A stretch of 64,000 bases of DNA from the NCBI RefSeq assembly GCF_011046555.1, contig NZ_CP049246.1, positions 434,001 to 498,000 of the forward strand, given 5' to 3'. The stretch comes from Sphingobacterium lactis (GTDB taxonomy: Bacteria; Bacteroidota; Bacteroidia; Sphingobacteriales; Sphingobacteriaceae). The notes under the pieces are model-generated. The model made no database searches, was not told the DNA's origin, and saw nothing but the letters and a program-made list of their open reading frames with translations. Positions 18,186 through 27,383 of this stretch are shown one piece after another. Every line of letters starts with the position of its first letter. Position 1 is the first letter of the stretch. The translations under genes were made by a program, and so were the position numbers.

Positions 18186-19241
18186 ATGAGCCACGAAGCA
18201 CTATTCATGATCGGATTTATAATCTTTATAATCCTCATGTTAGCCATAGACCTTGGTCTATTTTCAAAAAGTGACAAACCTGTATCCCTGAAGGTCGCCG
18301 CCATCATGAGCGCCATTTGGGTCACATTCGCCCTCCTATTTGGTTTATTGCTGTATTATTGGGGAAATGAACTTCACAATGTACACGATATCCCGCGACT
18401 CAAAGAGGTTGTGGCCAATCACATGCACAACATCACCATTAATGAAAATGACCTTGTTGGCAGCTTAAAGGCCTATAATAAAAACCTGACCCTGGAATAT
18501 CTAACCGGCTATGTCGTGGAATACGCCCTATCCGTAGATAATATCTTCGTGATGGTCCTCCTGTTCAGCTCATTTGGTATTCCGGAAAAATATTACCATA
18601 AAGTATTGGTTTGGGGTATTCTTGGTGCCATCATCATGCGTTGTATCTTCATCTTTGTAGGTGCTGCCTTGATTACCAAGTTCGGCTGGATCTTATACCT
18701 ATTCGGTGCATTCCTAGTATTTACGGGTATCAACATGTACATCAACCGTAACAAAGAGGAAGAAGTGGATCCGGAGAACCACCCGGTTGTAAAATTCATG
18801 TCGAAGCGCTTTAAGGTGACCCACAAATTGGATCAAGGAAAATTCTTCCATGAAGAAAACGGCGTGAAATACATGACACCTTTATTTCTGGTGCTGATCG
18901 TTATTGAATTCACAGATCTAATCTTTGCCGTTGACTCCATCCCCGCGATCTTCTCTGTAACCAAGGATCCATACATTGTATTCTTCTCGAATATCTTTGC
19001 CATCCTGGGCTTACGTTCGATGTTCTTCCTATTGATCAACATCATCCATAAGTTCCACTACCTGAAGGTCGGATTGGCGTTCCTATTGATTTTTATCGGT
19101 GCGAAGATGCTATTGCACAGTTACCTGAAAGATTGGGGATTCACGACCAGTCATTCCCTGATCGTTATCTTAGGTATCCTAGCGATCAGTATTATTGCAT
19201 CGCTGATGTTCCCGAAAAAGGAAGATTACACCAAAGCATAA
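18186..19241 (+). CDS. TerC family integral membrane protein
   Basis: A 351-residue inner-membrane protein with about nine helices. The family signature is clear: GYVVEYALSVDNIFVMVLLF and a second VIEFTDLIFAVDSIPA with acidic residues inside membrane segments, which in this family are linked to metal (manganese or calcium) export or to loading of secreted metalloproteins. It is coupled with the polyprenyl synthetase gene and followed by a strong terminator. Confidence 0.93.
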   Translation: MSHEALFMIGFIIFIILMLAIDLGLFSKSDKPVSLKVAAIMSAIWVTFALLFGLLLYYWGNELHNVHDIPRLKEVVANHMHNITINENDLVGSLKAYNKNLTLEYLTGYVVEYALSVDNIFVMVLLFSSFGIPEKYYHKVLVWGILGAIIMRCIFIFVGAALITKFGWILYLFGAFLVFTGINMYINRNKEEEVDPENHPVVKFMSKRFKVTHKLDQGKFFHEENGVKYMTPLFLVLIVIEFTDLIFAVDSIPAIFSVTKDPYIVFFSNIFAILGLRSMFFLLINIIHKFHYLKVGLAFLLIFIGAKMLLHSYLKDWGFTTSHSLIVILGILAISIIASLMFPKKEDYTKA

Positions 19242-19268
19242 AAGCCAAAGCATAAAAGAATATGCCAT

Positions 19269-19319
19269 TAGGCAAACAAAAAGGTGGGATATGTTCAATC
19301 CCGCCTTTTTGTTTGCCTA
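19269..19319 (+). terminator. Long terminator hairpin after terC
   Basis: Two 21-nt arms (19270-19290 and 19298-19318) pair with one G-T mismatch; they hold A-run and T-run stretches, so the hairpin can act on either strand. Confidence 0.85.
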
Positions 19320-19425
19320 TGGTATTATCCCCGCCTTAATCCACCAATAATTTTACACAATGTACGCTCCTGCTCGATTATTATTTAATAAATTCGTGCC
19401 AACAAATTTAACTTAATAATAACAT

Positions 19426-20607
19426 ATGAATTGGAGTAAATCTATTCTAATGGCAGCTGCTTTCTTTGCAGCTACACAAGTACAAGCACAAGATAACCTT
19501 ATAAACGCCCTTAAAGGCAATGTTAGTGACAACTCAAAAGAAGGATTTAAGTTCACCGAGGTGATCAATTTAGGTAAGACGTCTATCAAGGACCAAGGAT
19601 CTTCCGGTACCTGTTGGTCGTACTCCGGAAACTCTTTCCTGGAGTCTGAGATGATCCGTATGGGTAAGGATCCGGTTGAGATTTCCCAAATCTACACCGC
19701 ACGCAACACGTATGTGGAGAAAGCTAAGAATTTTGTCCGCTTGCACGGAAAACAGGCGCAAGGTGATGGCGGTCAATTGCACGACGTATTGACGATCTTC
19801 AGAAAATATGGTGCCGTTCCTTATGAAGTGTACACGGGACTTCCGGAAGGACAAACCAGAAACAATTTCAGTGAGATGAGCCCAATTCTACAATCCATCA
19901 CGGAAAGCGTAGCGAAGAGTAAAAAACCGACCGCAAACTGGTTGAAAGCATTCACCGGTGCGATGGACTCCTACTTGGGTGAAGTACCTGAAAATTTCCA
20001 GTACAAAGGAAAGACGTATACGCCAAGAACATTTGCTGACCAAGTGATCGGTATCAACCCGGATGATTACGTTGGTATCTCGTCCTTTGAAGAACACGAA
20101 CTCTACAAACGCTTTGTCCTGTTGATTCCTGACAACTGGTCCTTCGAGAGCTTCTACAACGTAAAAATCAACGACCTAACGGATATCATTGACCATGCAC
20201 TATCCAAAGGATACACGGTTGCCTGGGCTACTGACGTATCGGAAAAAACGTTCAGTTGGAAGAATGGTGTAGCATTCGTTCCTGAAAAACCGATCGAGAA
20301 AATGACCAAGGAAGAAGTTGACAACCTATTCAACGGTCCGAAACCGGAAGCGAAGATTACGGCTCAACAAAGACAGGCTGCATTCGACAATTATGAAACT
20401 ACGGATGATCACGGGATGCACATTGTAGGCTTGGTAAAAGACCAGACCGGCAAAGAATACTACATTGTAAAAAACTCTTGGGGTGCAACAAATGACTACC
20501 AAGGATATATGTACGCAACCAAGGAATTCGTGCGCTATAAGACAATTTCCTTAATGCTGCACAAGAAGGCATTGGATAAAAACATGCAAAAGCAATTGGG
20601 AATCTAA
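19426..20607 (+). CDS. Secreted papain-like (C1) aminopeptidase / bleomycin hydrolase type
   Basis: A 393-residue cysteine peptidase of the C1B (PepC/bleomycin hydrolase) type. A signal peptide (ending near VQAQ, about residue 21) places it in the periplasm, unlike cytoplasmic PepC. The catalytic set is visible: Cys63 in GSSGTCWSYSG, His332 in HGMHIVG and Asn350 in KNSWGATND. It is shorter than typical bleomycin hydrolase (about 450). It is a single gene with its own terminator. Confidence 0.9.
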   Translation: MNWSKSILMAAAFFAATQVQAQDNLINALKGNVSDNSKEGFKFTEVINLGKTSIKDQGSSGTCWSYSGNSFLESEMIRMGKDPVEISQIYTARNTYVEKAKNFVRLHGKQAQGDGGQLHDVLTIFRKYGAVPYEVYTGLPEGQTRNNFSEMSPILQSITESVAKSKKPTANWLKAFTGAMDSYLGEVPENFQYKGKTYTPRTFADQVIGINPDDYVGISSFEEHELYKRFVLLIPDNWSFESFYNVKINDLTDIIDHALSKGYTVAWATDVSEKTFSWKNGVAFVPEKPIEKMTKEEVDNLFNGPKPEAKITAQQRQAAFDNYETTDDHGMHIVGLVKDQTGKEYYIVKNSWGATNDYQGYMYATKEFVRYKTISLMLHKKALDKNMQKQLGI

Positions 20608-20628
20608 CAATTCCTTAAAATAATTTCG

Positions 20629-20657
20629 AAAAGTCCCGTTTTGTAGCGGGACTTTTT
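20629..20657 (+). terminator. Terminator after the C1 peptidase gene
   Basis: Stem AAAAGTCCCG (20629-20638) and CGGGACTTTT (20647-20656) with a T-run. Confidence 0.85.
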
Positions 20658-20713
20658 CATTTTATTAATTAACTTTAGCTTAAGATACAATTTAAAGTAA
20701 ATAAACACGGATT

Positions 20714-21958
20714 ATGAAAAAGTTACTATTATTATTATTTACCCTTCCCTTCTTAGCGATAGCGCAGGATAAAGGGATCGCCTTCGAGCACAATACGACT
20801 TGGGAGAAGGTAAAGGCCAAAGCAAAAGCAGAAAACAAACATATTTTTGTAGATGCATTCACGACTTGGTGCGGTCCATGTAAATGGATGGCGGCGAACA
20901 TATTTCCACAGGAAAAAGTAGGAACGTTCTTCAATGAGAACTTTGTGAACCTGAAAATCCAGATGGATGAAACAGCTGCGGACAATGACGATGTAAAGTC
21001 TTGGCGCGAAGAAGCGAAACGCTTTGCTAAGGATTACAAAGTTGTTGCTTATCCGACATTCTTGATTTTCAACCCACAGGGTGAGCTTGTTCACCGGATC
21101 GTAGGTGGTGGTGAAGCGGATCAATTTATTGCATTAGCAAAAGACGGATTGAACCCAGATACCCAATACGAAACGTTGGTTAAGAAATTCAATGCCAACC
21201 CGAAGGACAAGGCCGTTGCACAAGCTACATTAGCTGCAGCACAAAAGGCATACGATAAGGAGACTTCCGCAAAAGCGATGGAAACCATTATCAGCAACTC
21301 CACACAGGAGGAATTGCTTAGTGCGGACATGTTGAAGTTATTGTCGAAAAATGCGACATCCCCAAGCTCGAAGGCTTTTGAGGTTATCCGCAAGAACCAA
21401 GCGAAGGTTGACGAAGTATTAGGTGCGGGCAAAGCAGCGAATATCCTTTCGATTGCCATCATTAACTCGGAAATCGCACCGGTAGTATCTCGCTCGGAAA
21501 CCGATATCTTCGACAAAACTGTTGCTGAGGTAGCGGCGAAATACCCAGATGTGAACATCGCACCGATGGTAGCAAGCTACAAGCCTAATTATTATGCACG
21601 TCAGAAGAATTGGCCAGCATTCAGGGATGCTGTACAGGCCTATATCAATATGGATCCAGCTAAGGTTTCGCCTTCACAGTTAAACTCATTTGCATGGGCA
21701 ATCTTCGAAAACTGCGATGATCCAGCATGTGTGGAATCTGCATTGGCATGGAGCAAGAAATCCTTGGAAGCAGAGGAAAACCCAATGCTGATCGATACGT
21801 ACGCAAATCTTCTTCACAAATTGGGAAGAACAAAAGAAGCGATCGAATGGCAGGAGAAAGCGTTGGCAAAAGTAGATGCAGATAGCAAAGCGGAATACCA
21901 AGCCACATTGGACAAAATGAAAAAAGGCGAACCTACTTGGGTAAAAGATACCGAATAA
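20714..21958 (+). CDS. Thioredoxin-family protein with C-terminal helical repeats
   Basis: A 414-residue exported protein: signal peptide ending near AIAQ (residue 18), thioredoxin fold at about 22-145 with active site WCGPC (52-56), then a long helical region with TPR-like units near the end (ENPMLIDTYANLLHKLGRT). The DUF255/thioredoxin_7 type of domain is likely. It would work as a periplasmic disulfide reductase or oxidase; partners are unknown. A strong hairpin follows. Confidence 0.88.
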   Translation: MKKLLLLLFTLPFLAIAQDKGIAFEHNTTWEKVKAKAKAENKHIFVDAFTTWCGPCKWMAANIFPQEKVGTFFNENFVNLKIQMDETAADNDDVKSWREEAKRFAKDYKVVAYPTFLIFNPQGELVHRIVGGGEADQFIALAKDGLNPDTQYETLVKKFNANPKDKAVAQATLAAAQKAYDKETSAKAMETIISNSTQEELLSADMLKLLSKNATSPSSKAFEVIRKNQAKVDEVLGAGKAANILSIAIINSEIAPVVSRSETDIFDKTVAEVAAKYPDVNIAPMVASYKPNYYARQKNWPAFRDAVQAYINMDPAKVSPSQLNSFAWAIFENCDDPACVESALAWSKKSLEAEENPMLIDTYANLLHKLGRTKEAIEWQEKALAKVDADSKAEYQATLDKMKKGEPTWVKDTE

Positions 21959-21976
21959 GCAGGTTGTCCCTATAGC

Positions 21977-22010
21977 AAAAGCCCCGCATCGTATTCGATG
22001 CGGGGCTTTT
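21977..22010. terminator. Bidirectional terminator between thioredoxin and acyl-CoA dehydrogenase genes
   Basis: A perfect 15-nt stem (AAAAGCCCCGCATCG against CGATGCGGGGCTTTT) lies between two convergent genes. Confidence 0.9.
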
Positions 22011-22089
22011 GTTTGTGGCATGATTCCACAAAAAGGGGCCACTTGCAGGGCAAGCAACCCCAGGATGGTAGTCACACCAACTTAATAGC

Positions 22090-23226
22090 TTATCGCAGGA
22101 CTTCGCGTGCGATGACCAGCCGTTGGATCTCTGAGGTTCCCTCATAGATCTGCGTAATCTTTGCATCGCGCATCAAACGTTCCACATGGTATTCTTTTAC
22201 ATAACCGTACCCGCCATGGATTTGCACAGCTTCAACGGTATGCTTCATGGCAACTTCAGAAGTGCTGAGCTTGGCCATGGCCGCGATCTTACCGTAAGGC
22301 AAGCCTTGGTCCTTCGTCCACGCCGCCTTGTAGGTCAATAGGCGTGCCGCCTCAATATCGACCTCCATATCCGCTAATTTAAACTGGATGGCTTGATGGT
22401 CCGCAATGGGCTTCCCGAAGGTCTTACGCTCCTTAGCATAGGCCATAGCGAGGTCATAGGCGCCCGCTGCGATGCCCAAAGCCTGGGCAGCGATGCCAAT
22501 ACGGCCACCGTCCAAGGTCTTCATGGCAAACTTAAATCCAAAGCCGTCTTCACCGATCCTGTTTTCCTTGGGCACCCGAACATCCGAGAACATCAGGGAA
22601 TGCGTATCCGAACTGCGGATCCCTAATTTATTTTCCTTTGGACCGATGGTAAACCCTGCCATGCCTTTCTCAACAATCAGGACATTGATTCCGCGGTGCC
22701 CCAATTCGGGGTGCGTCTGCGCGATGACCAGGTAAATATCCGCGTTCCCCCCGTTCGTGATCCAGTTTTTTGTCCCATTAAGCAGGTAGTGATCTCCCTT
22801 ATCTTCGGCCAATGTATGCTGTGAAGAAGCATCGGATCCCGCTTCCGGTTCGGAAAGGGCAAACGCGCCCAATTTTTCTCCGGATGCCAAAGGTTTGAGG
22901 TACTTCTGCTTCTGCTCCTCCGTTCCGAATTCGTTTAATCCATAAAGGACAAGCGAATTGTGCGCTGACATAATCACGGCAGCTGACGCATCAATTTTCG
23001 CGATCTCCTCCAAGGCAAGGGCATAGGCCAACGTATCCATTCCCGCGCCACCATAGGCTTCGGGAACCATGATGCCCATAAAACCCAGCTCCCCCATCTT
23101 CTTCACAAAATCGGTCGGAAACTTGGCGGCTTCATCGCGTTCAATAACGCCGGGCTTTAATTCCTGCGCAAATTCACGGGCTGCTTCCCGGATCATCTTA
23201 TGTTCTTCTGAAAGTTCGAAATTCAT
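22090..23226 (-). CDS. Acyl-CoA dehydrogenase
   Basis: FAD enzyme oxidising acyl-CoA to enoyl-CoA in beta-oxidation or amino-acid breakdown. The 378-residue length is standard. Visible motifs are [12 protein letters not shown] (FAD/substrate region), [17 protein letters not shown] and [10 protein letters not shown], with the catalytic glutamate at residue 362. A short-chain or butyryl-type enzyme is likely. A perfect -7 box lies upstream at 23250-23257. It is a single gene. Confidence 0.95.
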   Translation of the reverse strand: MNFELSEEHKMIREAAREFAQELKPGVIERDEAAKFPTDFVKKMGELGFMGIMVPEAYGGAGMDTLAYALALEEIAKIDASAAVIMSAHNSLVLYGLNEFGTEEQKQKYLKPLASGEKLGAFALSEPEAGSDASSQHTLAEDKGDHYLLNGTKNWITNGGNADIYLVIAQTHPELGHRGINVLIVEKGMAGFTIGPKENKLGIRSSDTHSLMFSDVRVPKENRIGEDGFGFKFAMKTLDGGRIGIAAQALGIAAGAYDLAMAYAKERKTFGKPIADHQAIQFKLADMEVDIEAARLLTYKAAWTKDQGLPYGKIAAMAKLSTSEVAMKHTVEAVQIHGGYGYVKEYHVERLMRDAKITQIYEGTSEIQRLVIAREVLR

Positions 23227-23249
23227 TGCTACTGTTTATATGGTTTACT

Positions 23250-23257
23250 CAAATATA
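23250..23257 (-). promoter_or_regulatory. Predicted -7 box for the acyl-CoA dehydrogenase gene
   Basis: TATATTTG on the minus strand matches TAnnTTTG exactly and predicts a leader of about 18 nt. Confidence 0.45.
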
Positions 23258-23486
23258 AAGAATATTTATTATGCAAGCATAACAAATTATTACATTTTAC
23301 CATATCCAGAAACTATTTCCAAATATCCTAAACTTTAATAACCCATTGACTGTTATAGACATAGTGCAAATCACACCGCTCTCCCCACAACGGGAAAAGT
23401 GGATTATGCCATCAAAAATTGGAAATTTCAATTAAATCTACTATATTGGTAGAGTAAATAGAATCTAACATATAAACAATACAATC

Positions 23487-24122
23487 ATGAGTTTAAGATT
23501 AGGAGATACAGCACCGAACTTCAAAGCAAAGACAACAGCCGGCGACATCGACTTTTACGATTACATCGATGGCAAATGGGCCGTTTTATATTCACACCCT
23601 TCGGATTACACACCGGTTTGTACCACTGAATTGGGGAGAACCGCAAAATTGAAATCGGAATTCGACAAACGGAACGTAAAGGTCTTGGCCTTGAGCGTGG
23701 ATTCGGTTGAAGATCATGAAGGTTGGGTAAAGGATATCAACGAGACCCAGCAAACGGAAGTTAACTTCCCAATCATTGCCGACGAAGATCGCCATATCGC
23801 AAACCTGTACGACATGATCCATCCCAATGCATCAGCCACAGCTACGGTGCGTTCGGTATTCGTGATCGGACCGGATAAGAAGATCAAATTGACGCTGACC
23901 TATCCGGCATCAACGGGCAGGAATTTCAATGAGATCCTCCGCGTGATCGATTCACTACAGTTAACGGAAGACTACCAGGTCGCTACCCCAGCAGATTGGG
24001 AAGATGGCCAGGATGTTATCGTCGTTCCTGCCATCAAGACCGAGGATATCCCTGCGAAATTCCCGAAGGGATATACCGAAATCAAGCCTTATCTGCGCAC
24101 AACGCCGCAGCCAAACAAATAA
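23487..24122 (+). CDS. Peroxiredoxin, Prx6/1-Cys type
   Basis: A 211-residue thiol peroxidase. The peroxidatic cysteine is Cys45 in HPSDYTPVCTTELG; the long C-terminal extension ending in EIKPYLRTTPQP is the Prx6-type tail. It detoxifies hydrogen peroxide and organic peroxides in the cytoplasm. Upstream TATATTGG (23442-23449) with TTGG at 23419 may be its promoter (one mismatch). Confidence 0.94.
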   Translation: MSLRLGDTAPNFKAKTTAGDIDFYDYIDGKWAVLYSHPSDYTPVCTTELGRTAKLKSEFDKRNVKVLALSVDSVEDHEGWVKDINETQQTEVNFPIIADEDRHIANLYDMIHPNASATATVRSVFVIGPDKKIKLTLTYPASTGRNFNEILRVIDSLQLTEDYQVATPADWEDGQDVIVVPAIKTEDIPAKFPKGYTEIKPYLRTTPQPNK

Positions 24123-24151
24123 AGGGACATTATCAGGAAATGAATACTTCA

Positions 24152-24379
24152 TTATAAAGGCCAGCTGTTATCAGTTGGCTTTTTCTTTAGGTGATGATTC
24201 TTTTTCTTGCGCGGAACGATATAGGAGGTAATCAGCGCGATCAGGGTTACCAGCGTAAGTTGTTTGATGATATCGCTCAGGTGGACATCGAAACTCGACG
24301 ATGAGAAGAAAAAATTAAAAACCTGGAGGATGACCACTAGGGTCAGGAAAATAAAGAAATACGTCCAAAAGGTTCTCAT
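24152..24379 (-). CDS. Small two-helix membrane protein of unknown function
   Basis: A 75-residue protein with two predicted membrane helices (about residues 5-26 and 35-55) and a strongly basic tail (PRKKKNHHLKKKP). No family recognised. It is convergent with the peroxiredoxin gene, and its last codons overlap the peroxiredoxin terminator hairpin at 24160-24184. It could be a genuine small gene or a conserved-looking chance frame. Confidence 0.5.
   Translation of the reverse strand: MRTFWTYFFIFLTLVVILQVFNFFFSSSSFDVHLSDIIKQLTLVTLIALITSYIVPRKKKNHHLKKKPTDNSWPL
24160..24184 (+). terminator. Terminator after the peroxiredoxin gene
   Basis: GCCAGCTG (24160-24167) pairs with CAGTTGGC (24172-24179, one G-T pair) and is followed by TTTTT. 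It lies inside the 3' end of the small minus-strand gene. Confidence 0.75.
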
Positions 24380-24475
24380 AGTATTTAATTTACGATAAAT
24401 ATAAGATTAAAACCTTAATTTCCAAATAGATATAAATACCTGTTTTCCATAACGACTATCGTTTGGCATGACAAA

Positions 24476-24505
24476 ATAAAAAGGTGCCCGCATCCGCAGG
24501 CACCT
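24476..24505 (-). terminator. Terminator after the sigma/protease operon
   Basis: AGGTGCC and GGCACCT arms (24482-24505) with a T-run on the minus strand, 27 nt past the protease stop. Confidence 0.8.
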
Positions 24506-24531
24506 CCATTATACAAAAGTCCATTTTATTT

Positions 24532-25602
24532 TTAATATACCTTCACCATGTAGATGTAGTCTTGCAACTTCTTGATCTGCTCGGTTCGTGGCAATGTAGA
24601 AAGGCTATTCTTGCTGTTCAGGATGATATTTCCTTTCAGGTTTTCCTTGGGAATCCTGTTCAATGTTTCTACGAGCGCTTTGGTCTTGATAGCGAAAGCT
24701 GCACCATCAATCCCCTTCTGTTTACCAGAGATAATACCGATGATATTACCGTTTCGATCCAGTACAGGTCCACCACTATTTCCCGGGTTCACCGGAATGG
24801 AAATCTGGTAAGCTGTTGTATCGCCGCTATAGCCTGTTGCCGAACTCAAGTAGCCTTCGCCATATACCGCTTCGTCACGTGGGTATCCGATGGTGAAGAT
24901 ATCCTCACCTAGATCCATTCCCTGTTTACGGAAGGTATACGGGATACTTGCCGATTTAGCGAATGTCGAATCCGAAATGTGTAGGATGGCCAAGTCTTTC
25001 TCCTGATCCACATGGATAATGGAAGCCTTGAATGTGTCTCCACTACTGTTCTGCAGGTGGATACTATCCGCTCCGCTCACGACATGGAAGTTGGTCACGA
25101 CATATCCATCCTTGGTCAACATAAAGCCTGTTGCACCATACTGCAACGGTGCCGGCGCAGTGGTATTTTCTTTATTGATGTTGCGGATGGCATTGTTATG
25201 CGCATTCACATTCTTCTTAACGTTGTTTATCTCGCGTTTAAGCGCACTGTAGTCCGAACTGGTCTTGCGTATCGTTGAGAAGTATCCGGTCGCATACAGC
25301 GTAGCTAAAGAGGAAAGAACGGCAACTGCGGCAGCAGCAACGCCATTGATCTTTAATTTCTTCCACATCATGACGATGATTCCTTGGTTCGGTTGCTCCT
25401 GAATCACGGCCGCCAATTGCTGTTTGAATTCGCTGCGCGCTGACTGATCTTCCATTTGCTTGAGAAAATCGGCATGCGAGCGGAACAGGTCCTGCAATTC
25501 CGGATTTCCATCGCGCAACTGCTCGAAATCCTGCCGCTCTCGGGCGGTCATATCTCCGATGAGGTAGCGGTCTGCCAATTCCAAAAATTCCTGCTGTCTC
25601 AT
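24532..25602 (-). CDS. Membrane protein joining an anti-sigma-like domain to a trypsin-like (S1C) protease
   Basis: A 356-residue protein in three parts. Residues 1-75 are helical and resemble the cytoplasmic N-terminus of anti-sigma factors (LADRYLIGDMTARERQDFEQ). Residues 86-108 form one membrane helix. After a coiled-coil linker (115-145), residues 152-318 are an HtrA-like protease with the full triad His173 (TNFHVV), Asp203 (EKDLAIL) and Ser276 (NPGNSGGP). No PDZ domain follows. It lies 10 nt after an ECF sigma factor gene. I infer that the N-terminus holds the sigma factor and that the protease domain senses or processes something in the periplasm. Confidence 0.82.
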   Translation of the reverse strand: MRQQEFLELADRYLIGDMTARERQDFEQLRDGNPELQDLFRSHADFLKQMEDQSARSEFKQQLAAVIQEQPNQGIIVMMWKKLKINGVAAAAVAVLSSLATLYATGYFSTIRKTSSDYSALKREINNVKKNVNAHNNAIRNINKENTTAPAPLQYGATGFMLTKDGYVVTNFHVVSGADSIHLQNSSGDTFKASIIHVDQEKDLAILHISDSTFAKSASIPYTFRKQGMDLGEDIFTIGYPRDEAVYGEGYLSSATGYSGDTTAYQISIPVNPGNSGGPVLDRNGNIIGIISGKQKGIDGAAFAIKTKALVETLNRIPKENLKGNIILNSKNSLSTLPRTEQIKKLQDYIYMVKVY

Positions 25603-25612
25603 GTTGTTCTAA

Positions 25613-26197
25613 CTATTTTGATTTTTGGTCGAAGAACAGTTTCTTCAACCGCTGTAAACATTTATATTTCTGGGTCTTTGCGTTGTCCGGATTGGTATAT
25701 CCCAATTTATCGCAGATTTCCTGCATCGACCTGTTCTGAATATAGAAATCCTTCAGGATGGTCAGGCAGGGTTCCCCCAATTGGGACATGGCCCCTTCCA
25801 TCTTTGCAAATTCCAATTCCTTTTCCACGTGGACCTGTAGGTCACTTTCCACATCGGGGATATCGTATTCATCGCTATCCACCGTACTGTAAGCATTTTC
25901 CTTCTTGTTGAGCTGCTTGAGCCAAAGGCGTCTACTGACTGCGTACAGGAACGTGCTGATCTTACTGCTGAGTTCAAAGTCCGTCTGAGTAACCTTATCG
26001 TACAGCACCATCACCGCCTCCTGGAAAATATCCTTGGCCTCATCCTCGGATCCCCGATTACCCGTAATCAGATGAGATACGGAAGGGAAGCATGTTTTGT
26101 AGATGTAGGATATCGCTGAATTGTCCCCGGAACGGAGCCCCGCCAGCAATTCCCTGTCCTCACGCGTCTTTGGTATGATCTGCCTTATTTTACTCAC
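25613..26197 (-). CDS. ECF-type RNA polymerase sigma factor
   Basis: A 194-residue sigma-70 family protein. Region 2 (about residues 25-95) includes AKDIFQEAVMVLYDKV and the -10 recognition helix TFLYAVSRRLWLKQL. Region 4 (about 135-190) ends in a helix-turn-helix (MQEICDKLGYTNPDNAKTQK). It is the first gene of a two-gene unit with the anti-sigma-like protease, the usual order for sigma/anti-sigma pairs. The regulon is unknown. Confidence 0.92.
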   Translation of the reverse strand: MSKIRQIIPKTREDRELLAGLRSGDNSAISYIYKTCFPSVSHLITGNRGSEDEAKDIFQEAVMVLYDKVTQTDFELSSKISTFLYAVSRRLWLKQLNKKENAYSTVDSDEYDIPDVESDLQVHVEKELEFAKMEGAMSQLGEPCLTILKDFYIQNRSMQEICDKLGYTNPDNAKTQKYKCLQRLKKLFFDQKSK

Positions 26198-26327
26198 CTA
26201 TTAATACACTTATTTTCAAATAGTAACCCAAGAAACCCTAAAATATTTACCTTTTATGATTTCGACCCCAAACGTAAGAGATTTTTCATGCATTATCAAT
26301 CCCTACGTACTTCTCTTAACAAATTTC

Positions 26328-26370
26328 AAAAAAATAAGAGACACCATCCGTTCGGGATGGTGTCTCTTAT
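26328..26370 (-). terminator. Terminator after the DUF4870 gene
   Basis: A perfect 16-bp stem (26334-26349 with 26355-26370, loop GTTCG) followed on the minus strand by seven T. Confidence 0.9.
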
Positions 26371-26389
26371 GCGTTATGTCTTGTGCGAT

Positions 26390-26749
26390 CTAGATGCCCG
26401 ATAACAAATTGCTGAAGTACTCCCCCAAAACCGGAACCGGTTTCTTATTTCCGTTCGCTGCGTTGATGACCCCAAGGATCCACATCACGACCACCAGTAT
26501 ACTACCGGCTGCTCCAATGATCCACCCGATGAAAGGAATGTAAGCAATGATTCCCAGAGCAAATCCCGTAATCATGATCCCCAACGACTGGCGAATATGG
26601 TAAGCCGCAAAATCATTGCGCTTGTCATTGTTCATTACAAAGGCAATTATGAGACCAATTACTGTAATATAAGCGATAATGGCAATATTTTTACCATCGT
26701 TGATGCTGTTGTTCCCTGGTGTTTCCAGTGGTGTTCCTGTATTTTCCAT
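26390..26749 (-). CDS. DUF4870 family small membrane protein
   Basis: A 119-residue protein with three hydrophobic helices and the DUF4870 pattern (NDFAAYHIRQSLGIMITGFA; FIGWIIGAAGSILVVVMWILG). Relatives are inner-membrane proteins of unknown function. It is a single gene with a strong terminator. Confidence 0.88.
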   Translation of the reverse strand: MENTGTPLETPGNNSINDGKNIAIIAYITVIGLIIAFVMNNDKRNDFAAYHIRQSLGIMITGFALGIIAYIPFIGWIIGAAGSILVVVMWILGVINAANGNKKPVPVLGEYFSNLLSGI

Positions 26750-26917
26750 AATTAAAGTCTATTGTTTAGCTAAAATTAATATATTTTTCCAATACTTCAC
26801 CATCCCTTGACCTACATTATTCGCTGATTAACCATTCCCCATAGCAGAATTCCTGATCGACACCCCTAAAAACGTGGATTACAACCTGTTTGGTGCGGAA
26901 ACAAAACCTCACTCCTT

Positions 26918-27040
26918 GGACCTTGTCCGAGGTGAGAGCGTGGTGAGAGCGTACTCAGAGCGTGTGAGAGCGTGTCTATAGACACGGTCCCACCACGGCT
27001 ACACCCCGAACACACCTCGGATGCACCTCAGACAAGGTCT
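26918..27040. repeat. 123-nt imperfect palindrome with 11-nt periodic units
   Basis: Terminal arms GGACCTTGTCCGAGGTG (26918-26934) and CACCTCAGACAAGGTCT (27024-27040) pair at 15 of 17 positions. The exact centre is the perfect palindrome CGTGTCTATAGACACG (26971-26986). Between them each arm is built from about four 11-nt units: CGAGGTGAGAG, CGTGGTGAGAG, CGTACTCAGAG and CGTGTGAGAG on the left, and CGAGGTGTGTT-like units on the right read in reverse complement. It is more GC-rich than its surroundings. It may be a dispersed intergenic repeat, but other copies cannot be seen here. Confidence 0.8.
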
Positions 27041-27365
27041 AGGTAGCACCAGGGCTGTTTTTGAAACGCAGCCTTAAAATGAAAATAACAGTGACAGAGG
27101 ATATTACATGAAAATATCATAAACCGACAGCGTGTTGGCACTGAACAATTACCAATAAAAAGCGAGAAAAATTACGGAATTCGAAATTTTGAAAACGTCC
27201 TGTCGAATAGTACGTTTTTGAATGGAATACACTCAAATATAAGGGATTACAACCAAAAAAAACAGCAATTTTACTGGAAAAACATTGTTTTTTTATCGGG
27301 AGAGTTACCGAAATGGCCGATGACACCAAAAATTACGAGATCGGGGTGAATATGTACAGCGAACA

Positions 27366-27383
27366 GAATTGTTTAAACAATTC
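27366..27383. promoter_or_regulatory. Perfect 18-nt palindrome, possible operator
   Basis: GAATTGTTTAAACAATTC is perfectly self-complementary and ends 35 nt before the Fe-S protein ATG. Its symmetry suits binding by a dimeric regulator; no regulator is identified. Confidence 0.35.

Noticed and set aside
26931..26973. Direct repeats GGTGAGAGCGT that could suggest a CRISPR array
   Set aside because: The units are 11 nt, back to back without spacers, and no cas genes are nearby.
27117..27329. 70-residue minus-strand frame in the region without a gene
   Set aside because: No recognisable motif and AT-driven composition; it looks like a chance frame.
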